From NCBI GenBank assembly GCA_021782495.1, contig JAJXUV010000001.1, forward strand, positions 118,637-182,636: a DNA stretch of 64,000 nt, in the 5' to 3' direction. Both the position numbers and the translations under genes were made by a program. The first letter of the stretch is position 1. Every line of letters begins with the position of its first letter. The notes under the pieces are model-generated. The model saw nothing but the letters and a program-made list of their open reading frames with translations. It did no database searches and was not told the origin of the DNA. Positions 33,674-42,900 of the stretch are shown here, in pieces. Source of the DNA: Pseudomonadota bacterium. Lineage in GTDB: Bacteria; Pseudomonadota; Gammaproteobacteria; UBA1113.

Positions 33674-33760
33674 GCCGAGATGGTGAAATTGGTAGACACG
33701 CAAGTTTCAGGTACTTGTGGGGGAAACCCTGTGGAGGTTCGAGTCCTCTTCTCGGCACCA
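33674..33760 (+). tRNA. tRNA-Leu, anticodon CAG
   Basis: An 87-nt class II tRNA with encoded CCA. The acceptor arms GCCGAGA and TCTCGGC pair, the D-loop is GAAATTGGTAGACACG, the anticodon stem CAAGT/ACTTG encloses TTCAGGT with anticodon CAG, a variable arm follows, and the T-arm is GAGG-TTCGAGT-CCTC. It decodes CUG. The tRNA lies between two accessory regions (zeta-toxin pair and a large effector-like gene), a common insertion hotspot, but I found no attachment-site repeat. Confidence 0.96.
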
Positions 33761-33939
33761 TTTAAATGCGATCTCAAAGAATGTCTTATAAAAGCGTATT
33801 TTTGAGAAAAGATAAGACATTAGAGTTATATTCAACTTATCAGAGGACCGCAAGCTTCATGAGAACAATTGACTTAATATTTCCTTAAGATTTCTCTGTT
33901 ATTATCTTACACATAAATTATTATATGAGGGTATATAGA

Positions 33940-36900
33940 ATGGCAGCTCACTCTGATAAAATCGCCTCCCTAGAAATGCAATGTCGTGCTAATGGAACCC
34001 CGGCAAACGAATTTTCACCTGAAGAACGGGAGTGGCTGCATACTCTAGCATCACCATACCTAACAATAGAATCTACTGATGTGCCACCGAAAGAAATATT
34101 AGAGAAGCCTGGGATGCTTTTTGCTTACCACTTTGCTATTTCAGGTATGCCTCGCTCAAAGGACAACACCTCAATCGCCAATATAGCCGATTGGCTAGCA
34201 AAGAATATAGCAAGATTCGATCTCTTAACTTTGACGGAATTCACGCAAAATACAATGGTGCTATCGTTTGGCATAGACAATTTAAAAAAATTCCCAGATC
34301 CAGACTTTTTTTGGTCCTCTGCAATCGATATTGGGCAAAAAGAAGATTTTCTCGTGCTATTAGGCAAAATAGCGCCGTTATTGGTGGCAGAACCTTCATC
34401 AGAGATTTTACAAAAAAGTTATTTAACATCAGAGGAAAATCAGAGGCTGTGTTATTACATTGAAAAAGTGTGGGGTAAACAAGCTAATGAACTGCTATTG
34501 AAAAACCGACTATGGGATAATCACACTCATTTCACTGGAGAAGAGTTAGAGAATTATAGAAGGGGCTTATCTATTATCGCCACTAACACGTTTAATATTG
34601 GTGGCACATGGCAAAAGATAAACATAGAAGGGTTCTACCACCAATTAGCTCCGCAAGAGCAGGATCATTTAGCGCTATTGCTTGGGAAACGGGAAAAAGC
34701 AAATCGAGGGAAAAAAACAGTAGGTGCAAATGGCCTGGAAGTGGTAGAGAAAAAGGATATATCTTATGAAGATAAAAAAATTATGGATAAACTCATGCAA
34801 AGGGCTAATGCTCCTATTGGCCAGCAGCCCACCCAGCGGAGAAAGACACCTACCCAGCAGAGAATTCCTGCCCCACAGGCGCCATTTACCCCTATAGACT
34901 CTCCTCTTCCTCAACCCGCACCTAACTCTTCCGGACCAAGTGGTTCCATCGCGATGCATGCTAATCAAGCCAACCTGGCTACCCCCGTTTCTGATGTTGT
35001 ATCACCGAGAGAAGATTTAAAAGATGATGTTGTATCGTCGAGAGAAGATTTAAAAAAAGAACGTTTACGAATGAAATTAGAACTCATAGAACTAAAAGAT
35101 GCTAATACGCGGAAACAACGATACATCAAAGCGGATATTGAAAGATTAAGGGAGTATGCAAAAGAGCTAGAAAGGGAGGTAGATGCGGACAGTGGGTTTA
35201 ACTTTTTTAAGCGTGGATTTAGCTTTTTAACCCGGGACATACCTAAAAGCCAGATACTAGCAACCATTAATAAAATATTAGCGCACTTAGAAACAAATCG
35301 CTCTATAGGGGATTTAAAATTAGACTTAGAAGATAAAAAACCTTTAGAAGACAGTAAATTAGCAGAACTTGCAAGCAAAATACATGGATATACGGATGCG
35401 ATTCAAAATTTTGAATTAAAACAATTAACACCAGCGGATCAGAAAGGATTCACAGCTATTAAAAGCTTCCTAGTGAAGAATCCAGAATTGTCTCAGTGCT
35501 TTCGTCTAGAGATACACAATCGAAAAATAACAATAAGAGAAAGTACAAACTTTAGGTCAACACCAGCGCAGTTTGGTAAATTAGTCAATTTCTTGCAATA
35601 TGAATTGAACGCATCTTGGACGGTAGAAGATATATCGGTTGACATAAGTGATAACCGCGTGGTAGTTCAGCTTTTCATACTGCGACCTTTTTCTGAATCG
35701 AATCTCAGACAAACAAATGATTCAGGTGGAAAGCCCAATGGCGGCTCAGAGTCTCCACACCCCTCAAATGACGCGCAGGCTCTTCCTGATTCTCCATGCG
35801 TAGCACTTTCTTCTTCTAATGAAGAAGGGTATCTTTCGCAACAAAAGGCGCCCGTGAGCCCTCCGGAACCTATTTATCCTGGGCCAAGCCTGGACTCGAA
35901 ACCTATTTATCCTAGCTATCCTGCGCCAAATCTGGACTCGAAACCTATTTATCCTAGCTATCCTGCTACAAGTCTCGAAAAAGAGAGCCCAAATTTGTTT
36001 GAATCGAAAACGTATTTTACTGATTCAGTATCTTCTTCTGCCCTGTTTGAATCGAAAACGTATTGTCTTGATGATGATCTTCCGGCAAACCCACTCTCCT
36101 CGAGGCGCGGCTCCTTCCTGTCACCAGCGCAACCTTCTTCATCTGCTACAAGTTCAAAAAAAGAGTTCCCAAATTTGTTTAAATCACTCGCTAAAGAAGA
36201 CTATTCAGGTTCATTACCTCAAAAAAATGAAATACTATACTGGATTGATGGAGACGAAGTGCATTATAAATACCAAGATATTGTAGGGAATACAATAGAT
36301 GAAACCATTGCGTTGAGTGCGTTAAAGAAACGGTTCGCTTTCTTTGTGGACGATTCAAAATTACGCGAATCTATATCTCAAGAAATTATAAAAAAATATA
36401 CACAAAACCTAAGCGCGCGCGCGGTAGAACCTCCAGGCTATGACTATATGACTACTCAACCCAATGCGGGAGAAGTGTTGTATTTGGAAATTGAGGGTAA
36501 AATTTATTGTAAATATTGGGCCATTACATTCGGAATGTTAACCCTAATTGAGAGAGAGTTTAATTATGGTACCCGTCAATTTCCTTATGCAGGCAATAAA
36601 AACGACAAAGAGGAATTGCGTGAATATTTAACCCGCCGTATCAGTGATGAGGCTATCTTTTTTTCTGATTTAACGAACTACCACGCTCAAATCAAGGCTG
36701 AATATAGGGATTCTGCTAAAAGCGGAAGTGATGTCAATACCGACAAAGGCCTTAAATTGGAGGCGGTAAAAAATTTATTAAGGTATTTAGAAAAATCTCA
36801 TTTTTATAGGCCGTTTAGCGAAGCAGAGAAGACTGCCATTCAGTCAGGTATCATGAGTCGCTCGGAGAAATTAGCAAGCAGAGCAAAAATACTATACCCG

Positions 36901-36951
36901 GAGTTAGAGGATATATTAAAGCCCGCCTCTGCTCCAACAATGAAAAAATAG
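33940..36951 (+). CDS. large effector-like hypothetical protein with tandem repeats and coiled coil
   Basis: A 1003-residue protein without signal peptide. ATG 33940 follows GAGGG by eight bases. Layout: a helical N-terminal third; a Pro-rich linker near residue 310; a duplicated segment (VVSPREDLKDD, VVSSREDLKKE); a charged coiled coil about residues 370-440; a Pro/Tyr repeat near residue 650-680 (LDSKPIYPSYPAP units) and a second repeat (NLFESKTYF, ALFESKTYC); and two related C-terminal domains, EILYWIDGDEVHYKYQ and EVLYLEIEGKIYCKYW. Family unrecognised. Low-complexity and repeats suggest a secreted effector; this is inference. It follows tRNA-Leu and ends in a strong hairpin. Confidence 0.7.
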   Translation: MAAHSDKIASLEMQCRANGTPANEFSPEEREWLHTLASPYLTIESTDVPPKEILEKPGMLFAYHFAISGMPRSKDNTSIANIADWLAKNIARFDLLTLTEFTQNTMVLSFGIDNLKKFPDPDFFWSSAIDIGQKEDFLVLLGKIAPLLVAEPSSEILQKSYLTSEENQRLCYYIEKVWGKQANELLLKNRLWDNHTHFTGEELENYRRGLSIIATNTFNIGGTWQKINIEGFYHQLAPQEQDHLALLLGKREKANRGKKTVGANGLEVVEKKDISYEDKKIMDKLMQRANAPIGQQPTQRRKTPTQQRIPAPQAPFTPIDSPLPQPAPNSSGPSGSIAMHANQANLATPVSDVVSPREDLKDDVVSSREDLKKERLRMKLELIELKDANTRKQRYIKADIERLREYAKELEREVDADSGFNFFKRGFSFLTRDIPKSQILATINKILAHLETNRSIGDLKLDLEDKKPLEDSKLAELASKIHGYTDAIQNFELKQLTPADQKGFTAIKSFLVKNPELSQCFRLEIHNRKITIRESTNFRSTPAQFGKLVNFLQYELNASWTVEDISVDISDNRVVVQLFILRPFSESNLRQTNDSGGKPNGGSESPHPSNDAQALPDSPCVALSSSNEEGYLSQQKAPVSPPEPIYPGPSLDSKPIYPSYPAPNLDSKPIYPSYPATSLEKESPNLFESKTYFTDSVSSSALFESKTYCLDDDLPANPLSSRRGSFLSPAQPSSSATSSKKEFPNLFKSLAKEDYSGSLPQKNEILYWIDGDEVHYKYQDIVGNTIDETIALSALKKRFAFFVDDSKLRESISQEIIKKYTQNLSARAVEPPGYDYMTTQPNAGEVLYLEIEGKIYCKYWAITFGMLTLIEREFNYGTRQFPYAGNKNDKEELREYLTRRISDEAIFFSDLTNYHAQIKAEYRDSAKSGSDVNTDKGLKLEAVKNLLRYLEKSHFYRPFSEAEKTAIQSGIMSRSEKLASRAKILYPELEDILKPASAPTMKK

Positions 36952-36962
36952 TACTAAAAATT

Positions 36963-36998
36963 AGGGCTGAATCAATTTATAAAACTTGATTCAGCCCT
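36963..36998. terminator. bidirectional intrinsic terminator
   Basis: AGGGCTGAATCAA and its perfect 13-base inverse are separated by ten bases; a T-rich tail follows on the plus strand and an A-rich run precedes it. It lies between the convergent large gene and the MFS gene at 37009, serving both. Confidence 0.8.
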
Positions 36999-37008
36999 TT
37001 ATTGCATT

Positions 37009-38355
37009 CTACTCCGCAGGACTCATCGCACCGTAATCGCTCAATCCAGAATCGATATCAGGTTTAGCAGATGCTTTTTCATTCAAAGGTTCGCAAAAGG
37101 TTTCCCGAATCGCGGTGACAATGAATCCTGCCAAGATAAAAGCGATGGGCATAATCCACAATCCGCGGTATAAATCGGCATTGCTATAAATATTAAGGCC
37201 ATTGATAACGGTGTGATCCCATTTTAAATCCATCAACCAACCAAACAAAGGTTCAAAGAGTGCACCGCCGCTGATGACGGAGAAAGAGACTACGCTTACG
37301 GACATCGCCGTTAAAGCGTGCGGATTACTTTCAGTGACCGTAGGGTAACTCAATACTTGTGTACTGGTGCTTAAGCCTAACAAAAAGAAAATGATTGTTA
37401 AAGCGGTGATACTCAATTGCATGTAAATCAGTATGGATATCAACAATAAAGAAACCATTGCACCAATCAACATAGGTAATTTACGTCGCGATAATTTATC
37501 CGAAATAAAACCAGCCAAAGGTGCACCGATGATGGTGCCAAAAAATAACATCCCGGCAACGTGTGTAGCAGCCATTTTAGGTAAGTGTTGAATTTGCATT
37601 AAATACAAACCGCCCCATAAACCACCCAATAAGAAAATCGGCAAATTCATAAAATCAGTGTAAATGCCACACAACCAATTTTGCTTGCGACCATAAGCTT
37701 TTTTCATACTGGCAACCCATCCCAAACGATGTAATTGTTGGTGGTCAGCTGCGTACATCATACTCCCTTCAGAGGGATATTCACGCACTATCAACAGAAT
37801 CAAACTCAATAATACGACGCCAAATCCGGCATCAAATAACAAAGCATGTCGCCAGCCGACTAAAGAAACCAAGGCTGAAAAAGGCGCTTGTGCCAGCCAT
37901 CCGCCGAGCATCGCCATCGTCACAATACAACCACTCACCAAAGCCATTCGATGGGGTAAAAACCACCGAGAAGCCAAGCGCATACTGCATAAAAAACAAA
38001 AAGCGCTGCCAATACCGGTGATAAAACGAAAAATGAGCGCTAAGCTAAAGAATGGGCTGTACGAAAAAGCGAGCGTCCCCAAAATACACAAACTCATGGC
38101 AATGATAATCAATCGTTTGACGGGAGAGCGATCGATGAGTTGCCCCGCAGGAAATAAAAACAATACATTCGAAATGAAGTAAACAGAAGACAACCATCCC
38201 AATTGCGTCGCATTGATTTGAAAAGCCGCCATTAAATCGCTATTCATCGAATTTAAACACAACATTTGAATGAATTCATAGAGGAAAAAAGAAGCGGCCG
38301 TCATACAAACGAGCCATGAACGAAGTTCGTGCGGTTGTTTAGGGCGTTGCGACAT
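37009..38355 (-). CDS. MFS transporter, tandem paralogue 2
   Basis: A 448-residue permease with 12 predicted helices. Helix 1 begins WLVCMTAASFFLYEFIQM, the loop 2-3 motif is AGQLIDRSPVKRL, and FITGIGSAFCFLCSMRLASRWF resembles the paired gene upstream. The start ATG 38355 has GGAG at nine bases; frames open beyond it enter the palindromic repeat. The closest neighbour is its paralogue at 38388-39758, with about 30 bp between them taken up by the repeat. Substrate unknown; intracellular relatives use such permeases to import host nutrients. C-terminal tail is polar. Confidence 0.85.
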   Translation of the reverse strand: MSQRPKQPHELRSWLVCMTAASFFLYEFIQMLCLNSMNSDLMAAFQINATQLGWLSSVYFISNVLFLFPAGQLIDRSPVKRLIIIAMSLCILGTLAFSYSPFFSLALIFRFITGIGSAFCFLCSMRLASRWFLPHRMALVSGCIVTMAMLGGWLAQAPFSALVSLVGWRHALLFDAGFGVVLLSLILLIVREYPSEGSMMYAADHQQLHRLGWVASMKKAYGRKQNWLCGIYTDFMNLPIFLLGGLWGGLYLMQIQHLPKMAATHVAGMLFFGTIIGAPLAGFISDKLSRRKLPMLIGAMVSLLLISILIYMQLSITALTIIFFLLGLSTSTQVLSYPTVTESNPHALTAMSVSVVSFSVISGGALFEPLFGWLMDLKWDHTVINGLNIYSNADLYRGLWIMPIAFILAGFIVTAIRETFCEPLNEKASAKPDIDSGLSDYGAMSPAE

Positions 38356-38386
38356 GAAATTATTCTCCAAACAAAGCAAAGAATCT

Positions 38387-38459
38387 GTCATTCCTGCGAA
38401 AGCAGAGATCCAGTTTTAATAGGATTTTTTAACTCGATCCCTGCTTTCGCAGGGATGAC
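38387..38459. repeat. dispersed palindromic repeat, 73 bp, copy 3 (coding)
   Basis: Arms GTCATTCCTGCGAAAGCAG and CTGCTTTCGCAGGGATGAC enclose a T-rich loop. The copy includes the stop codon and the last 24 or so codons of the MFS gene at 38388-39758, which read SVIPAKAGIELKNPIKTGSL. The peptide VIPAKAGI is the usual translation of this repeat class. Confidence 0.85.
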
Positions 38460-39758
38460 AGAGTTGTTAATTACGACATCATTTTTCTTATCGTGCTTGG
38501 GCTCTTTTAATAGGAGAACCAAGATCAAACTTGCAACCAAAGTCAGAGGAAATATCAGCATCGCACTTTCAAACGTTTTATCGGAATAAAAAGCCACGCC
38601 ATTCAACATTTGACCTTGAGATAATTTATCCAACCAAACGCCAAAGAATTGTTGACACAGCGCAGCACTTGCCATAATGATGCTGGCTGACAATCCCAAA
38701 GCCGTTCCCGTAATGTGCGCCGGATTGCTGGCCGTGATAATAGGGTAACTCAGTATTTGACAACTGGTTGCAAAGCCCAGTGCAAAAAATAAAGTGGCAC
38801 CGAACCAAAAAGAATCGTAGTGACCATAAATCATGAAAAGCGACAACGCTAAAGATACAACAGCGCCCACGAACATAGGACTGCGGCGATTTTTAATTTT
38901 GTCGGACAATTGACCAAAGAAGGGTGAACCAAAAATAGTGCCCATAAACAACATGGATGAAATCGTGGTGGCTTCAGCGGAACCAAAATGGTGAACTTGC
39001 TTTAAGAAGGTATTGCCCCATAACCCGCCGAGAACCATCAAAGGAAGATTGGTTAAACCTGTGAAAAGGCCCGCTCCCCAATTTTGGAAATTACGCAAAG
39101 CATGCCATAGTCCCGGCCAGAAGGGGTGATTTTTCACCATTTCTGCGTGGCTTAACACTGCGTGTTTGGGTTTGTCTTGGACCGTAAACCACATCAAGGC
39201 CCATAAAGCAATGCCTAAAAAGCCATTCACGACCATGGCCTGATGCCAGCCCATACGCTCGACCAAATAAGCCACGGGGCTATGGGCAATGACGCCGCCC
39301 AGCATGGCAAAAGTCACAACCATACCCGTAATTAAGGCTTGGCGGTCTGCGTGAAACCATCGGGAAGCTAATATTAAAGCGCAGAGGAAACTAAAGGCAT
39401 CGCTGATACCCACCAAAAAATGGGTGGCGAAAGCAAAGCCAAAGCTCTTCGCCGAAGCAAATAAGAAGGTGCCGACCACACAAGCACCCATCGTGATGAG
39501 GAGGATTCGTCGAGTCGAAAAACGGTCTAACAACAAGCCGGCTGGAAACACAAATAACATGTCAGCCCAAAAGAAGGAAGAAGATAAGTTACTGATTTGT
39601 GTGGCATTTAGGTTGAAATCACGCATCAAATTGGCGTTGATGGCATCAAACATATTCATTTGGATGAATTCGTAGAAGAAGAATAAGGCTGCCGATAAAA
39701 CGACCAACCAGGCTAGGAAAGAGTCTTTTTTTGCGGGGATGTGATTTACAGTTTGCAT
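38388..39758 (-). CDS. MFS transporter, tandem paralogue 1
   Basis: A 456-residue 12-helix permease: WLVVLSAALFFFYEFIQMNM in helix 1, AGLLLDRFSTRRIL as the MFS loop motif, and FLVGISDAFSFLCALILASRWF matching the next gene. Homology to the downstream gene is clear throughout, so the pair arose by tandem duplication. The natural C-terminus probably ended near KEPKHDKKNDVVI; the last part, with SVIPAKAGIELKN, is contributed by a dispersed palindromic repeat that also provides the stop codon. Transport should not be harmed, since the tail is cytoplasmic. Confidence 0.85.
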   Translation of the reverse strand: MQTVNHIPAKKDSFLAWLVVLSAALFFFYEFIQMNMFDAINANLMRDFNLNATQISNLSSSFFWADMLFVFPAGLLLDRFSTRRILLITMGACVVGTFLFASAKSFGFAFATHFLVGISDAFSFLCALILASRWFHADRQALITGMVVTFAMLGGVIAHSPVAYLVERMGWHQAMVVNGFLGIALWALMWFTVQDKPKHAVLSHAEMVKNHPFWPGLWHALRNFQNWGAGLFTGLTNLPLMVLGGLWGNTFLKQVHHFGSAEATTISSMLFMGTIFGSPFFGQLSDKIKNRRSPMFVGAVVSLALSLFMIYGHYDSFWFGATLFFALGFATSCQILSYPIITASNPAHITGTALGLSASIIMASAALCQQFFGVWLDKLSQGQMLNGVAFYSDKTFESAMLIFPLTLVASLILVLLLKEPKHDKKNDVVINNSVIPAKAGIELKNPIKTGSLLSQE

Positions 39759-39954
39759 AGTGGGGCTCTTAGAAGATTGTTCAAAGATGGCGCAATTGTA
39801 TCAGAAATGGAGGAAAATAGCTAGACTGGTTGATATGGGTGGGGGGCGTCTACATACTTGATAAACAACCAAAAAGCATGAATCATTCCAACTGAGTACA
39901 GCGTTAAACAATTCTGTATTCAGAGCCCAAGATCGTTTTATCTGAGTTTAACAA

Positions 39955-42900
39955 CTACTTATAGCTATTCTTCATAGATAATATAGGTTGAACAGCCGAA
40001 GATGAAGAAGCGCTGTTCGATTGCGCACTCCTCCAAAATGATACGGTTGTAATAGCGCTAACACAGGGAGAAGTTACTTCTTGCAGTCGATCACCCGATA
40101 GATTATCTTCATAATCACTGACCAAGCTTAGTTCAAACAATGGTTCCTTTTCAACATACTGACTGCTTTCTTGCTGTATACTGTATTTTTCATCATCTGA
40201 TTCTGAATCGGTTTTGGGTTCATAAAATTCAAATAGCGCCCGGCTAGAAGAAGTTTTAGCAGACTTTTTTTCTATTAAAACCGCAGCATAAGATAAAAAA
40301 ACACGATTTTTATAGTGAAGATTTAACAAATGACTTTTGCAGTCTATCAAAAATTTTTCATTATAGTACTGCAATAAATCCGGGCAAAATTTTCTTACTA
40401 CCCTTAGCTCACCCATTGCAATTAATTGAGGAATTCTAACAATTAATTCTTTTTCCCATACTTCTTTGGTGTAGGATCCAGAAAAAACACACGCTATTAT
40501 TTCTGGCATACTCTTAGGCTCTCGTTTAAATTCATGATAAATACGCTCAACAATACAATTAAACCATTTTTTAGATTCTAAATCGTCCTTAGCATAAGGA
40601 ATAGAATTATTTTTAAAAACCTCATCTGCAACAAAGTGTGTTATTTCATGAATTAAGGTGCCACGCACCAAATCTCTATTCATCTCTTCATCTGCATGCC
40701 TTTTCCCCCCAAGATAAATGCTGTTGTCATGATAATATACACCACAGGCATTAGAAGAATCACCTAAAGTAACAGTTGCTGTACAACTTTGTTCAGGATC
40801 AATAATTATTCGTAATTTTTTGTTTTCACTTTTAAGCTTAAAAGCCAACTCATGCATCCCTTCCACGGCAAATGCAGTGATACCCAATAAAGGGCTTAAA
40901 TAAGAAATTTCGTTCATTTCTTTAAAAGATTTTTTGTGCATTGCTTTATCTAATTTAACGGCCGGGTTTGAAGATATAATTTTTTTACTTATAATGGAAG
41001 CTATCTCTTTGCGAGAAAATTTAAATTTCAAAAGCAAGATATCTCTTTTCTGAGTCATATCCCGCGAGAAGTCTGCTGTAAAACCATGATTAGACAAATC
41101 AAATGGTTCTATCATTAACATTAAGGCAAGCAACCATTTTTTTGACTCTGTCGAGAAATAACTTTCTCTTTTGTCAATTAACATACCCTGCGGACTTTTC
41201 TTTTCTTTGTTTTTCATACAAACATCGGCACCATGTAAAATCAATATTTTGGAAAACTCAACATTTCCGCACCTAACCGCAAGATGTAGGGCCGTATCTC
41301 CTTTAGAATTGGTTATATTTATGCTTTCAAAACTTGAAGAACATGCACTAATTAATAGTGTGCGATTTTTTTCTTTAACAGCATAATGAAAAACACTAGC
41401 ATCTTGTTCAGTTTCTTTTTTCTTTAAATAAGAAATGGTATCTTTTTGATGATGAAAGATCGCTAGCATTAAAGGCGTTTTACCTTCATTGTTTTTTAGA
41501 TTAACATACATTTTATAAGTCGAAACCAAATAACCTATAGTTTTAGCCTGGCCATTGGAAGCTAATCTATGTAAAACAGTGTCCCCCCAATAATTTTTCG
41601 CATTAACGTTTGCGCCACACGCAATTAAATAGTCGATTTCATCGTGATCACAGCGTTCAGCCGCATTCCATAAAAGACCTTCTAATTTTTCACTGGTTTT
41701 TAACCTAACCGCGTATTGTTCTCGTAAATAGAGCGCCGTCTTTTTCTTATCATTCGCAAGGGCTAAGGTATACGCTGTTTCACCTCTATCGTCTTCAGCA
41801 TTAACCATCATATGATGATGAGAAATCATATGCTTAACAGTATGCGTATGACCTTCAACAGCAGCCCAATGTAAAACATTGCGCCCATCTCCACCCCCCT
41901 CAATACCTTCGTAATCTTCCTCAGGCTCATAGCCTTCAAGATCTGCTGTAGTATGAATATTTGCACCACATTCAACCAAGCAATCAATTTGTGCATTATC
42001 TCCAGCACGCGCGGCTGTAAACAAAGCTTGCTCTAAACGCGGGCTGGATTTTAAGCTTAATTTACGACGATACTTTTCTCGCAGATGTTTAGCCATTTCT
42101 TTTTCGTTATGTGAAACAGCTAAAGTATAAGCCGTTTCGCCTTTCTCATTTTCTTGATTAATATTCAGGTGATAATGTTTTATCAAATAATCAAGAGTTT
42201 CAATATGACCATTATAAGCTGCAATGTGTAAAACGTTTTCCCTTGTAGTATTAATATTTGCACCACATGAAACAAAATAATCAATTTCGGCATTATTTCC
42301 ATCACGTATAGCTTGAAACAAAGCTTCTTCTAACTGCGGACTAGATTTCAATTTAATTGCGTATTTTGTTTTCACGTATTCAGCAAATTCTTTTTTTCTA
42401 CTCGCCACCGCCAAGGTGTACACCGTTTCACCTTCGGCATTTTGTTCGTGGACATCCATACCATAATGCTCTATCAAATAATCAAGAGTTTCTCTATGCC
42501 CATTAATCGCGGCGCGGTGTAATGCATTTTGTCCGGGACTAGATAATATCAGCCACGAGTTAACACGATATAGAGCATTCTCTCCCTTATTAACTTTAGC
42601 GTGAATATTTACACCGCATGTTACTAAGTAATCAATTCTTGCATTATCACCTTGACTGGCTGCTGTAAGTAAAGCTTGCTCTAAACGAGGGCTGGATTTT
42701 AATTTAACACTATACTTTATTTGCAAATACTCAGCCGTTTCTGTTTTATTATTGACAACAGCCAATGTATAAGCTGTTTCGCCTTCATCGTCTTCTGCAT
42801 TAAGGTTTACACCATTTTCAACACAATAATCAATTTTCGTATTATCGCCACGCTTGGATGCTTCTCGAAGGGTTATTTCTAATTTTGAACTTGATTTTAG

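Noticed and set aside
33925..36951. Prophage structural gene near tRNA-Leu
   Set aside because: There is no integrase, capsid or tail gene in the surroundings and the protein shows no phage-like blocks.
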